Assembly: GCA_016793065.1 (NCBI GenBank)
Contig: JAEULV010000077.1
Coordinates: 1 to 46,754 of the forward strand
Origin: Hyphomicrobiaceae bacterium
GTDB taxonomy: Bacteria; Pseudomonadota; Alphaproteobacteria; Rhizobiales; Ancalomicrobiaceae
Direction: 5' to 3'
DNA length: 46,754 bases
Shown: one piece after another, positions 36,358 through 44,600 of the stretch
How positions within the stretch are numbered: the first letter of the stretch is position 1
How the letters are laid out: every line of letters begins with the position of its first letter
Program-made: the position numbers and the translations under genes
The notes under the pieces: generated by a model
What the model was told of the DNA's origin: nothing
What the model saw: only the letters and a program-made list of their open reading frames with translations
The model's database searches: none

Positions 36358-36701
36358 CATGATCGACCAAGTTGACCCTACGCGATGGCATTCGTTCGCG
36401 TGATTTGATCGCCTGAGATTTCCGAGTGCCTTCATTTGGCAAAACCTCGATAAATACCAAGAGCTTGCATCAAATTTCGTCAGCTTCGCCGAAAGGTGAG
36501 GATGACTTGGCATGCCTGCTCATAAATAGCTTTAAAATCGCAAGTAATTTCTTTTTAATTCAAATAATTATGCAGATTTTCTAACTCGATACATTAACCA
36601 CTGTTTATCACCCGCTTCATCCAGCCAGCCGACACCCCGCCCGCTGCCGACGCAGCCCCCGCGCCTCGCCGTTCATCCTGGCGTCCTGCCCGCGCGCCAA
36701 C

Positions 36702-36727
36702 AAAAAGGCCGGGGCAATGCCCCGGCC
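36702..36727 (-). terminator. Rho-independent terminator of the Sel1-repeat gene
   Basis: A perfect 9-bp GC-rich stem (GGCCGGGGC at 36707-36715 with GCCCCGGCC at 36719-36727) and a three-base loop are followed, on the minus strand, by five T residues (36706-36702). It begins about 28 bases after the stop of the Sel1-repeat gene. Confidence 0.9.
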
Positions 36728-36755
36728 GATCCCGTCCCGTATCCGGCGTGGAAAC

Positions 36756-37778
36756 TCACTGCCCGCCGCGCGCGATCCAGCTTTGGGCCGCCTGCACCGC
36801 CTGCCGGCGCTCCTGCTCGGACGCAACCGAGAACGCTTGTTCCTGCGCTTCGCGGATCCACTCATCCTCGGGGGCACCATTCGCCCGCGACCGGGCAATC
36901 GTCAGCCAGGTCAGCCCCTGCACGCTGCGCTTCGGCACCGCCTCGTCGCCGGTGAACAGTACCTGCCCCAGCACCGCCATGGCGCCGGGATGCCCCTTCT
37001 TCGCCGCCGAATTCAGCCAGCGCACCGCCGCGCGCGGGTCGCGGTCGCTGCCCTCGGCATCGATCAGCAGTCGCCCGAGCCGGTACTGCGCGTCGGCGTC
37101 GCCGAAGAACGACGCCGCATAGGTGTAGATCTCGCGCGCCTTGGCGACATTCGGCTTGATCGCCGTATTCTCGATGCCGGAGACATAATACGAGCCGAGC
37201 GAAACGAAGGCGCTGGCAACGAACGGCGCCTTGGCGCTCGACGGCGCCTCGTCGCCATGTTCCTTCGCCACCTGGCTGAAATACTCGAACGCCTTCAGCT
37301 TGTCGGCCGGCACGCCGTCGCCTTCCGAATACATCCGCCCCAGCTTCCACTGCGCGATCGGATGACCTGCCTCGGCGGCGCGGCGCAATTGCTCCGCCGC
37401 TTCGTTCTTCTTGCCGGAATAGTAGAGCCGCGTGCCGACGTGAAAGGCATCGCCCACCGCCACGCCCGGATTGGCCGGCGTTGCCGTCGGCGTCGCCAGC
37501 GACCGGCCGATGCCCGGCTGGGTCGACGGCGCCGCATATGCGCCGATCGCCGGCGCGCCCGGAACCGGTAGCACCGGCGTCACGCTGGGAACATTCGGGA
37601 TCGAAGCCGGCGGCACCGGACCAACGCCAAGCGCCGTAGCGCCAGCACCGATCGCGGCTGGCCCGATCGGCGCCTGCGGGTCGACCTGTCCGCCATTGGC
37701 GTCCAGCGCCCACGCCGGACCGCCGGCGCCGATCAGGGCGCCGAGGGCAACAACGCGGATAAACGCACGCGTCCGCAT
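36756..37778 (-). CDS. Exported Sel1-repeat (TPR-like) protein
   Basis: A 340-residue exported protein. A signal peptide (FIRVVALGALIGAGGPAWA, cleavage near residue 24) is followed by a Pro/Ala/Gly-rich low-complexity region to about 105. Sel1-like repeats then cover about 110-300: AEQLRRAAEAGHPIAQWKLG, YSEGDGVPADKLKAFEYF, ADAQYRLGRLLID and AVRWLNSAAKKGHPGAMAVL. Sel1 repeats mediate protein-protein contacts; the partner is unknown. ATG 37778 has GGAAAGAG upstream, and the frame to 37877 lacks a signal-like start. A clear terminator follows. Confidence 0.88.
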   Translation of the reverse strand: MRTRAFIRVVALGALIGAGGPAWALDANGGQVDPQAPIGPAAIGAGATALGVGPVPPASIPNVPSVTPVLPVPGAPAIGAYAAPSTQPGIGRSLATPTATPANPGVAVGDAFHVGTRLYYSGKKNEAAEQLRRAAEAGHPIAQWKLGRMYSEGDGVPADKLKAFEYFSQVAKEHGDEAPSSAKAPFVASAFVSLGSYYVSGIENTAIKPNVAKAREIYTYAASFFGDADAQYRLGRLLIDAEGSDRDPRAAVRWLNSAAKKGHPGAMAVLGQVLFTGDEAVPKRSVQGLTWLTIARSRANGAPEDEWIREAQEQAFSVASEQERRQAVQAAQSWIARGGQ

Positions 37779-38106
37779 GACAACTCTTTCCGCCCCACCC
37801 GTCGGGACGTGTGACGGTGCCATCGAAACGCCCCGCGTTTCCGGCACGAACCACCCTGTTATGGCAGATGTCTCCAAATATCCGGTTTCCGTCCCTTGTT
37901 CAGGAACCGCTCGACCGGAATGCCGGGCACCGCCTCTTGGCGCTGATAAGCCCGATCAACTCGGCCTTTTTTGGGCATGAAAAGCCCTCCGGCCGCCACA
38001 ATCACCGGATTCCGCCGCCCACATCACGGAACTTCGCCGCTGTCACCCATTCGCCACAGGTGGAGCCGGTCCATCCGGCAACGCGATCCGCCCGGCGCCG
38101 ATCGAC
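37779..38106. other. Intergenic region upstream of the Sel1-repeat gene
   Basis: This 328-base gap should hold the minus-strand promoter of the Sel1-repeat gene, but no clear hexamers stand out. A weak plus-strand terminator-like hairpin with a run of six T residues (about 37949-37972, one C-C mismatch in the stem) has no plus-strand gene before it; it might end a short transcript. Otherwise nothing is recognised. Confidence 0.35.
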
Positions 38107-38207
38107 TCAATGCGAGCCCGAGATCCCGCCGGCCGCGCGAATGAGCCCGATGGCATCGATGCCGGCCCAGGCGAGGATGATGGCCACGGCGATCAGGAAG
38201 AGCGTGC
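38107..38207 (-). pseudogene. Displaced C-terminal end of the interrupted membrane-protein gene
   Basis: In the frame one step off that of the upstream gene, this piece reads LFLIAVAIILAWAG then IDAIGLIRAAGG and stops at 38107. It looks like the missing second half of a transmembrane helix plus a short tail. Joined to residue 129 of the interrupted gene by removing about 125 bases, it gives a continuous hydrophobic helix (FASALITLFLIAVAIILA). It is no longer in frame because of the palindromic element between. Confidence 0.65.
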
Positions 38208-38714
38208 AATACCATCGGGCATTGAAAATGACCGATGGTATTCCTGACGCGAATTTCTCATGCCTCTGATGCAGATGAGAAATTCGCGTGTCCGCAGAGG
38301 CCGGGCGCGCCAGCGCCTTCGGCCTCTGGTAATAAGCGCGCTCGCGAAGATGCTGGTCCAGACCGCCGACCAGAATGTGCCGCGCAACGCCGCCTCGCGA
38401 ATCCCTGGCGCGGCATCGGAAATGATCGTATCGGCAAATTTTGCGAGCGAACTTTCGGCCGCGAACGTCAGCGCGTCCTTGCGGGATTTCGTCCAGGTCA
38501 GGGTATAGTTGGTCACTTCCTCGGTTGTCGGCTCGCGCCCGCATCGGGCCTTGAACTCGGTCAGCCACTCGCGCTTGGCGATCTTGTAGATGCCGTAGGC
38601 AACAACGCCGACAAGATTGTCGTTTATCTCGGCGCTGTCGCCGACCAACTCTCCAAAAATTGGATTGTAGCTCAAACCTGAAGTGAGTTGTGCTTCAGAT
38701 CCGTCAGCCGCCAT
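38193..38714 (-). CDS. Hypothetical protein, C-terminus altered by palindromic element insertion
   Basis: The present frame codes for 173 residues. Residues 1-129 look native (PIFGELVGDSAEINDNLVGV, VVAYGIYKIAKREWLTEFKA, REAALRGTFWSAVWTSIFAS) and end within the start of a membrane helix. Residues 130-173 are read through the three-hairpin element and are basic and non-protein-like (TRGRRRWRARP), with a stop just past it. The natural C-terminus lies in another frame at 38107-38207. The family is not one I recognise by name. The ATG overlaps the stop of the small upstream gene (TGATG), so both form one unit. The altered protein probably has no proper membrane anchor. Confidence 0.65.
   Translation of the reverse strand: MAADGSEAQLTSGLSYNPIFGELVGDSAEINDNLVGVVAYGIYKIAKREWLTEFKARCGREPTTEEVTNYTLTWTKSRKDALTFAAESSLAKFADTIISDAAPGIREAALRGTFWSAVWTSIFASALITRGRRRWRARPLRTREFLICIRGMRNSRQEYHRSFSMPDGIARSS
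38208..38328. repeat. Composite palindromic element with three perfect hairpins
   Basis: Three adjacent inverted repeats are perfect: 11 bp (38208-38218 with 38232-38242, with an inner CATT/AATG stem and a GAA loop), 15 bp (38247-38261 with 38275-38289, 13-base loop) and 9 bp (38295-38303 with 38320-38328, with an inner GGCGC/GCGCC stem). The loop of the second (GCCTCTG, 38262-38268) is complementary to the left arm of the third (CAGAGGC, 38295-38301), so alternative pairing is possible. This resembles REP/MITE-like mobile palindromes. I noticed no second copy in the window. Confidence 0.8.
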
Positions 38715-38923
38715 CAGCCACCCCGTACGGCCCGGGCTGCAACGACCGAGGCACGCATGACCTCGCCGGCGCTCTTCAGGGCGGCCTTGTAGATCTTCTG
38801 GTCCAGAATCCGTACCGTCCCGAGACCCGGCACCTTCATCGTCGAAAACGCGCCACCAGCCACGCCGCGATCCGACAGATCCCGAACGATGTAGGTCGCG
38901 TTCTTGCGATCAGGCTTTGTCAT
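38714..38923 (-). CDS. Small hypothetical protein (69 aa)
   Basis: A 69-residue protein that I do not recognise. It starts MTKPDRKNATYIVRDLSDRG, has a Gly-rich middle (GAFSTMKVPGLGTVRILD) and a basic, Ala-rich helical C-terminus (KAALKSAGEVMRASVVAARA). The one-base stop/start overlap with the next gene (TGATG) and normal codon use support it being real. It probably forms a two-gene unit with the interrupted membrane-protein gene. The sequence upstream of ATG 38923 has GGGGA about nine bases away. Confidence 0.65.
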   Translation of the reverse strand: MTKPDRKNATYIVRDLSDRGVAGGAFSTMKVPGLGTVRILDQKIYKAALKSAGEVMRASVVAARAVRGG

Positions 38924-39110
38924 GGCCGAAACGTCCCCGCAGTGGACAAACCAACACCCCGAACATATGGCGATCAGCCATACATTGCAACCAAAACCTT
39001 CTCACATCTCGCAGTTATGCTATCTTGGGCTGCATTCAGCGCGAGCCCGCCGCATGCGTCAATGCCGCTGACGGGTGGTGGGACGCGGAAGGCGGCGGTA
39101 GCCGGCAGGC

Positions 39111-39156
39111 GCGGGGCGGGCGGACTGGTGACCGTTCGGACACGTCCCCGCCCCGC
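39111..39156 (-). terminator. GC-rich hairpin after valS
   Basis: GCGGGGCGGG (39111-39120) pairs perfectly with CCCGCCCCGC (39147-39156), starting about eight bases beyond the valS stop. There is no T run after it on the minus strand, so it is not a classical intrinsic terminator; it may stabilise the 3' end or act with Rho. Confidence 0.35.
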
Positions 39157-39163
39157 CTGGCCC

Positions 39164-42016
39164 TTACCCCAGCCGGCCGAGCGCCGCTTCGACCTTGGCC
39201 TGGCGTTCCGCCAGCGCCTCGCGCTTTTCGCGCTGTTCGTCGATGACTTCTTCCTTGGCGCGGGCGATGAAGTCCGGGTTGCCGAGCTTCTTGTCGATAT
39301 GGGCGATGTCGGCGATCGCCGTCTTCAGTTCCTTCGCCAGCCGCGCCTTTTCGGCGGCGACGTCGATGACGCCTTCCAGCGGCAGGCAGGCGACGACCGC
39401 GCCCTGGACGATCTGCGCCGATGCCTTCGGCGCCGCCTCGGCGAGCGAAACCTCGCTCACCCGCGCCAGCCGCTTGATCGCCGGCTCGTGCGTCCGGATC
39501 CAGCCGCCGACCTGCGCCGACGCCCCGACCATCACCAGCGGCATCTGCGTCGCCGGCGGCACGTTCATTTCGGAGCGCACCGAGCGGATCGAGGTGACGA
39601 GATCGACGAGCCAGTTGATTTCGTCGGCCGCGTCCGACGCCGCATTCTGGTCCCCATGCGGCCAGCGCGTCGTCACCAGCATCGCCTCGCGGGCAAACCC
39701 CGCCGCTTCCGCCGTCTTCGCCCACAATTCCTCGGTGACGAACGGCATGAACGGATGCAGCAGCTTCAGCGCCTCGTCGATCACGTAGGCCGTCATCGCC
39801 CGCGTTTCCGCCTTGGTGGCCTCGGCGACGTCATCGTTCTGCAGGATCGGCTTGGTCAGCTCCAGATACCAGTCGCAGAACGTGTTCCACACGAACTTGT
39901 AGGCCGCGCCGGCGGCGTCATTGAAGCGATAGGCGTCGATCGCGTCGGTGACCTCGCCGATCGCCCGCGTCAGCTCCACCGCGATCCAGCGATTGACCGT
40001 CTCCCGCGCCGAGCCCGGATCGAAGCCCGGCACCGGCAGGCAGCCGTTCATCTGGGCAAAGCGGGTGGCGTTCCACAGCTTGGTCGCGAAGTTGCGGTAG
40101 CCGGCGATGCGCGAGGTGGCGAGCTTGATGTCGCGCCCCTGCGCCGCCATGGCGGTCAGCGTGAAGCGCAGCGCGTCGGCGCCGTACTCGTCGATGATCG
40201 ACAGCGGGTCGATGACGTTGCCCTTCGACTTCGACATCTTCGCGCCCTTCTCGTCACGGACGAGCGCGTGGATATAGACCGTGTGGAACGGCTCTTCCTG
40301 CATGAAGTGCATGCCCATCATCATCATCCGGGCGACCCAGAAGAAGATGATGTCGAAGCCGGTGACCAGCACATCCGTCGGGTAGTAGCGGGCAAGCTCG
40401 GGCGTCTGCGCCGGCCAGCCCAGCGTCGAGAACGGCCACAGTGCGGACGAGAACCAGGTGTCGAGCACGTCTTCGTCGCGATGCAGCGGCACCTTGTTGT
40501 CGCTGAGCTCGGCGAAGGGATCGGACGCCTTGCGGGTTGCCCACACGGTGGGGTTGGCCCGGTCGCGCTGGATCTGCTCGAACTCGGCAACGGCCTTCTG
40601 GAACGGGCTCGAGCCAATGCCGGTCTCATGCATCTCGACGGCGCGGCCGTAATACGCGATCGCCTGCTTTTTGGCCTCGTCCTCGGTCTCGGCGACGAAG
40701 GTCTTGAAGCCGGCGTCGAGCTTGCCGAATTCGGGATCGGTGTGGATGCGCGGGCCGTACCAGGCCGGAATCTGGTGGCCCCACCAAAGCTGCCGCGAGA
40801 TGGTCCACGGCTTGATGTTTTCCATCCAGGCGAAATAGGTGTTCTGCCAACTCTCGGGCACGAACTTGGTGCGCCCGGCGCGGACGGATTCGATCGCCGG
40901 CTTCGCCAGTTCCTCGGCGTTCACGAACCACTGGTCGGTGAGGAAGGGCTCGATGATGACCTGCTTGGTCTTTTCATCGTGCGGCACCATGATCTTCTTT
41001 TCTTCGACCCACAGCACCGCCCCCAGCGCTTCGAGGTCGGCAAGCACCTTTTTGCGCGCCTCGAAGCGGTCGAGCCCGCGATACTCCTTGGGCGCCGATG
41101 CATTGATGTGCGCCGACGGTGTGAAGATATTGATGGGCTTGAGGTGGTGCCGCTGGCCGACTTCGAAGTCGTTGAAATCGTGCGCCGGCGTGATCTTGAC
41201 CGCGCCCGAGCCGAGCTCGGGATCGGCATATTCATCGGCAACGATCGGGATGCGCCGGCCGACGATGGGCAGGATCGCATACTTGCCGATCACCCCCTTG
41301 TAGCGCGGATCGTCCGGATGCACGGCCACCGCGACGTCGCCCAGCATCGTCTCGGGACGGGTCGTGGCCACCACGATCGCCTCGGTCGAGTCCTCGATGG
41401 GGTAGCTCAGGTGCCACATCTTGCCGGCGACCTCGATGTTCTCGACCTCAAGGTCGGAGATCGCGGTCTCAAGACCGGGGTGCCAGTTCACCAGCCGCTT
41501 GGCGCGATAGATGAGTCCCTTCTTCCACAGCTCGATGAACACCTTGCGAACGGCGTCGCTGAGGCCTTCGTCCATGGTGAAGCGTTCGCGCGACCAGTCG
41601 GCCGACGCGCCCAGGCGCTTCAACTGATTGATGATGGTGCCGCCGCTTTCGGCCTTCCACTCCCACACGCGCTCGAGGAACTTCTCCCGGCCCATCTCGC
41701 GGCGACCGGGCTCCTGCCGCTCCATGAGCTGGCGCTCGACGATCATCTGCGTGGCGATGCCGGCGTGGTCGGTGCCGGGCTGCCACAGCACGTCCTTGCC
41801 GCGCATGCGGTTGTAGCGGACGAGCACGTCCTGAATGGTGTTGTTGAGCGCGTGCCCGATGTGCAGAGAGCCCGTGACATTGGGCGGCGGGATGACGATG
41901 GTGAAGGTCTCGGCGCCGGGTCGCGCCCCTGCCCCGGCCTTGAAGGCCTGGGCATCCAGCCACGCCTTGTAGATGCGGTCTTCGACCGCGCCGGGTTCGT
42001 AGGTTTTCTCGAGCAT
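39164..42016 (-). CDS. valS: Valyl-tRNA synthetase
   Basis: A 950-residue class I synthetase. The HIGH signature is in PPPNVTGSLHIGHAL (residues 52-55) and the KMSKS motif in GAKMSKSKGNVIDPLS. ValRS-specific segments include TISRQLWWGHQIPAWYG, FFWVARMMMMGMHFM, and an editing domain at about 190-340 (EAIVVATTRPETMLGDVAVA). The C-terminal coiled coil (about 885-950, VAAEKARLAKELKTAIADIA) is present. ATG 42016 gives the usual MLEKTYEPGAVE start; the frame continues to 42034 through a TTG codon. It follows popZ on the same strand. Confidence 0.96.
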   Translation of the reverse strand: MLEKTYEPGAVEDRIYKAWLDAQAFKAGAGARPGAETFTIVIPPPNVTGSLHIGHALNNTIQDVLVRYNRMRGKDVLWQPGTDHAGIATQMIVERQLMERQEPGRREMGREKFLERVWEWKAESGGTIINQLKRLGASADWSRERFTMDEGLSDAVRKVFIELWKKGLIYRAKRLVNWHPGLETAISDLEVENIEVAGKMWHLSYPIEDSTEAIVVATTRPETMLGDVAVAVHPDDPRYKGVIGKYAILPIVGRRIPIVADEYADPELGSGAVKITPAHDFNDFEVGQRHHLKPINIFTPSAHINASAPKEYRGLDRFEARKKVLADLEALGAVLWVEEKKIMVPHDEKTKQVIIEPFLTDQWFVNAEELAKPAIESVRAGRTKFVPESWQNTYFAWMENIKPWTISRQLWWGHQIPAWYGPRIHTDPEFGKLDAGFKTFVAETEDEAKKQAIAYYGRAVEMHETGIGSSPFQKAVAEFEQIQRDRANPTVWATRKASDPFAELSDNKVPLHRDEDVLDTWFSSALWPFSTLGWPAQTPELARYYPTDVLVTGFDIIFFWVARMMMMGMHFMQEEPFHTVYIHALVRDEKGAKMSKSKGNVIDPLSIIDEYGADALRFTLTAMAAQGRDIKLATSRIAGYRNFATKLWNATRFAQMNGCLPVPGFDPGSARETVNRWIAVELTRAIGEVTDAIDAYRFNDAAGAAYKFVWNTFCDWYLELTKPILQNDDVAEATKAETRAMTAYVIDEALKLLHPFMPFVTEELWAKTAEAAGFAREAMLVTTRWPHGDQNAASDAADEINWLVDLVTSIRSVRSEMNVPPATQMPLVMVGASAQVGGWIRTHEPAIKRLARVSEVSLAEAAPKASAQIVQGAVVACLPLEGVIDVAAEKARLAKELKTAIADIAHIDKKLGNPDFIARAKEEVIDEQREKREALAERQAKVEAALGRLG

Positions 42017-42130
42017 CGTCTGGTCCAGCGGCAACGGCCCGCGGGACTAGTGGTCGCCGGCGGGCGGAATTGGTTGTGGGTCTAAAGCAAAGGCCGAGGC
42101 CTCAAGTCAACTGGCGCGCCGGTGACCGGC

Positions 42131-42898
42131 TCACTTCACGCCGCGGGAAATCCTCGAGATTTCCTTTTCGACCATCCGTTCGACGAGGGCCGGAAGGTTC
42201 TCGTCCAGCCAGTCCTTGAGCATCGGACGCAGCATGTCGCGGATCATGGCCTCGACCGTCATGCTGCCGATGCCGGTACCGGCAAGGGAACCGAGACGGG
42301 ACATGGCGCCCTGCACTGCCGCGTCGGTCGCTGGCGCAAGGAGCTGCTCCGCCATGTCCGAGGACAGCGTCGGATCGGGCATCGGCGCGGCCTGCGCCAC
42401 CGAAGCGGCAGGGCGCGGAGCGAGCCGCGGCGCCTCGACCGGACGGGGCGCCGGCTGCTGGACACGGGCGATCGGGGGCGGAGCGGGCGTGGGCGCCGGC
42501 TCGGGGTCGGCCTCGAAGGCCACGTCCTCGGGGTCGATCAGTTCGGGCTCGCCCTGCAGGATGGCCGCCATGGGCTCGGGTTCGGGTTCCTCGATGTCCG
42601 ACAGCATCGAGGCGAAATCCATCGCCACCGAGGGCGCCTCTGGCTCGGGTTCCGGGATCGCAGCCGGCGCAGGCGCTGGCTTGGCAGGAATCATCTGCGA
42701 CGGAGAAAGCGCCAGCGGCTCCGGCGCCTGCCGCGCGGCCGGCGGCGGCATCACCGGGCGCGGCGCGGGAGCCGCGGCAGCCATCGGGGCGGGTTTGGCC
42801 GGAGCGGGCGCGGCAGACGCATCGTCGTCGGCAATGATCTGCCGAATGGACGACAGAATCTCATCCATCGACGGCTCTTTGGGCGCCGGCTTATTCAT
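42131..42898 (-). CDS. popZ: Polar organizing protein PopZ (DUF2497)
   Basis: A 255-residue PopZ-type protein. PopZ forms a polymeric matrix at the cell pole, anchors ParB/parS and recruits regulators. The N-terminal helix EPSMDEILSSIRQIIADD (about 8-25) is the partner-binding region. The middle (about 27-190) is a Pro/Ala/Glu-rich disordered linker. The C-terminal helices (MTVEAMIRDMLRPMLKDWLD then NLPALVERMVEKEISRISRG) mediate oligomerisation. GAGG precedes ATG 42898. Its place between tolC and valS is conserved in alphaproteobacteria. A GANTC site (GATTC, near 42952) lies in the upstream region, so CcrM methylation could affect expression. Confidence 0.9.
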   Translation of the reverse strand: MNKPAPKEPSMDEILSSIRQIIADDDASAAPAPAKPAPMAAAAPAPRPVMPPPAARQAPEPLALSPSQMIPAKPAPAPAAIPEPEPEAPSVAMDFASMLSDIEEPEPEPMAAILQGEPELIDPEDVAFEADPEPAPTPAPPPIARVQQPAPRPVEAPRLAPRPAASVAQAAPMPDPTLSSDMAEQLLAPATDAAVQGAMSRLGSLAGTGIGSMTVEAMIRDMLRPMLKDWLDENLPALVERMVEKEISRISRGVK

Positions 42899-43081
42899 TA
42901 AGGCCTCATTCCAAACCGGACGAAGGGCGCCCTCACCGCAAAATGCGCTTGATTCGTCACGGAATACTTTAACCGCAGAACGCGATTTGCGCGAAGCGCG
43001 GGCGCGGCACGCGGCCGCGTCTTCCCCAAGAAAGCTCAGGATTCCGAGCGATCCGGCGCCAGAACGGGAGTCCGGCGGCGA

Positions 43082-44449
43082 CTAGTCGAGCGCGCGAAGC
43101 TCCTGCCAGACGTCCTCGACCTTGGCGATGTACTCCTCGCCGGTCTTGACCTCGACATCGAGCGACAGATCCGCGGCCGTCAGGTGGCCGGTGGCGGCAA
43201 CGAGCGCGAAGGACGCGATGACCTTGGCGGCGTTGGCCTGAATCAGGCCCTCGCGGATCGAGGTCAGCTCCGACTGCGCGTTGAGGACGTCGAGCGTGGT
43301 CGCCTGCCCGACATCGCGCGACTGCACGACACCATCGAGCGACAGCTCACCCGAGGCAACGGCGGTATTGGCGGATTCGATCTGGGCGTTGGCGTTCTGC
43401 AGCGAGCTCCAGGCGGAGATCACCGATTCCTTGATCTGGTCGCGGGTGGCGAGTGCGTCGACCTCGCTCTTGATCTGCTCGATATTGGCCTTGCGGATGC
43501 TGGACCCATAGCGGCCGCCGCCATAGATCGGGATCGACAGGCTGAAGCCCGCCGAGACGCGCGGCGACGGATCGTTGGGTCCGAGCAGCGAGCCCGGCCC
43601 GAGCACGGTGCTGCCGATGGAACTGGTGAAGTTGAGGGTCGGGCCAAACGCCGCATTCGCCGAGTCCGAGCCGGCCTGCGCGGCGCGCACGCCTGCCTTG
43701 GCCGCAAGAATCGCCGGGTGCGACGACACGGCCTCGTTGATCGCCGCGTCGAGGCTCTTGGGCATCAGCGTGCCGAGCCGGTAGGTGGTGGTGAGGTTCT
43801 TGGGCTTGTGGCCGACATAACGCTCGTAGCTCGCCTGGCTGGTCTCGAGGCTTGCGACGGCAGCCTGATAGGAGGCGGTACCCTGCGCGAGGCGCGCCTG
43901 GGCCTGCGACACGTCGATCTTGGTGCCTTCGCCGATGTCGAGCCGGTCCTGCGCGCTCTGCACCTGCGCCTGGTAGAACTTCACGTTCTCCTGGCGGAGC
44001 TGGACGAGCTGGGTGTCGCGGATGACGCCCATATAGGCCTGGACCACCGCAAGGAAGACGTTCTGTTCGGAGTTCTGCAGCGAGTAGCGGCTGGCTTCCG
44101 TGATGGCGCGCGCCGCCTCGATATCCGCGTCGCTCTTGAAATTGTCGAACAGCGTCTGGTTGTAGGTGACGCCGACATTGACCGACGGCACCCCCAGATC
44201 GTTGGTGCCATCGAAGGTGTAACTGTTCTGGCCGCTGATCGTGGCACCAATGGTGGGCAGCTTGGCCGACTTCGCCATGGCGATGTTTTCGGCGGTCGAC
44301 TTGACGTTGAGCAGCGCCGACAGGATCGAGGGATTGTTGACGTAAGCGCTGGTCAGCGCCTCACGCAGCGTTTCAGCGTGGGCCAGGGCCGGCAACGAAC
44401 AAAACAAAAGGGCAAGTGCGCCCGCACGCACACTACGAGAAAACAACAT
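43082..44449 (-). CDS. tolC: TolC family outer membrane protein
   Basis: A 455-residue outer-membrane efflux protein forming the exit duct of type I secretion systems and drug pumps. A signal peptide (AGALALLFCSLPALAHA, cleaved before ETLREAL) is followed by two OEP repeats rich in coiled-coil helices (for example YSLQNSEQNVFLAVVQAYMG and DQIKESVISAWSSLQNANAQ) and strand segments such as LNFTSSIGSTVLG. ATG 44449 is chosen over TTG 44452 because GGAGG lies six bases upstream. No inner-membrane pump or adaptor gene is adjacent. It is followed by popZ at 183 bases. Confidence 0.93.
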   Translation of the reverse strand: MLFSRSVRAGALALLFCSLPALAHAETLREALTSAYVNNPSILSALLNVKSTAENIAMAKSAKLPTIGATISGQNSYTFDGTNDLGVPSVNVGVTYNQTLFDNFKSDADIEAARAITEASRYSLQNSEQNVFLAVVQAYMGVIRDTQLVQLRQENVKFYQAQVQSAQDRLDIGEGTKIDVSQAQARLAQGTASYQAAVASLETSQASYERYVGHKPKNLTTTYRLGTLMPKSLDAAINEAVSSHPAILAAKAGVRAAQAGSDSANAAFGPTLNFTSSIGSTVLGPGSLLGPNDPSPRVSAGFSLSIPIYGGGRYGSSIRKANIEQIKSEVDALATRDQIKESVISAWSSLQNANAQIESANTAVASGELSLDGVVQSRDVGQATTLDVLNAQSELTSIREGLIQANAAKVIASFALVAATGHLTAADLSLDVEVKTGEEYIAKVEDVWQELRALD

Positions 44450-44600
44450 CAACTGCCTCCGAGCCCATGCACCCTATGCCGCGCAGTTGGGTCCGACAAC
44501 TTTTGCGCGCAAGGGCTGCGAAAATTTAATGTGTGATTTGCCCATCGCGTGGTGCACGGGCAACACATGGTACGCGCGGTTTAGTAGCGCGCCGTGACCG

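Larger units (their letters stand above)
36238..36755. other. AT-rich orphan intergenic region between convergent genes
   Basis: This 518-base gap lies between the 3' ends of a plus-strand and a minus-strand gene, so neither needs a promoter here. It holds a perfect CtrA-type site, a markedly AT-rich stretch at about 36515-36610 and, near the right end, a terminator for the minus-strand gene. A minus-strand frame of 88 codons (36247-36513) is not convincing. An unannotated small RNA or short gene is possible. Confidence 0.5.

Noticed and set aside
36247..36513. Minus-strand frame of 88 codons in the AT-rich gap
   Set aside because: Mixed composition, no clear Shine-Dalgarno sequence, no recognised family, and it runs through the CtrA site; kept only as a possibility in the region entry.
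36320..36640. Replication origin
   Set aside because: An AT-rich patch and a CtrA site are suggestive, but there is no cluster of good DnaA boxes and no typical origin neighbour such as dnaA, hemE, parAB or gidA.
38208..38328. Intrinsic terminator or attenuator
   Set aside because: Three separate perfect hairpins without T runs, lying inside a gene whose frames rejoin when they are removed, fit an inserted repeat better.
38690..42085. Plus-strand open frame of 1131 codons opposite valS
   Set aside because: It is a shadow of the clear ValRS gene and shows repetitive Arg/His/Asp-rich composition.
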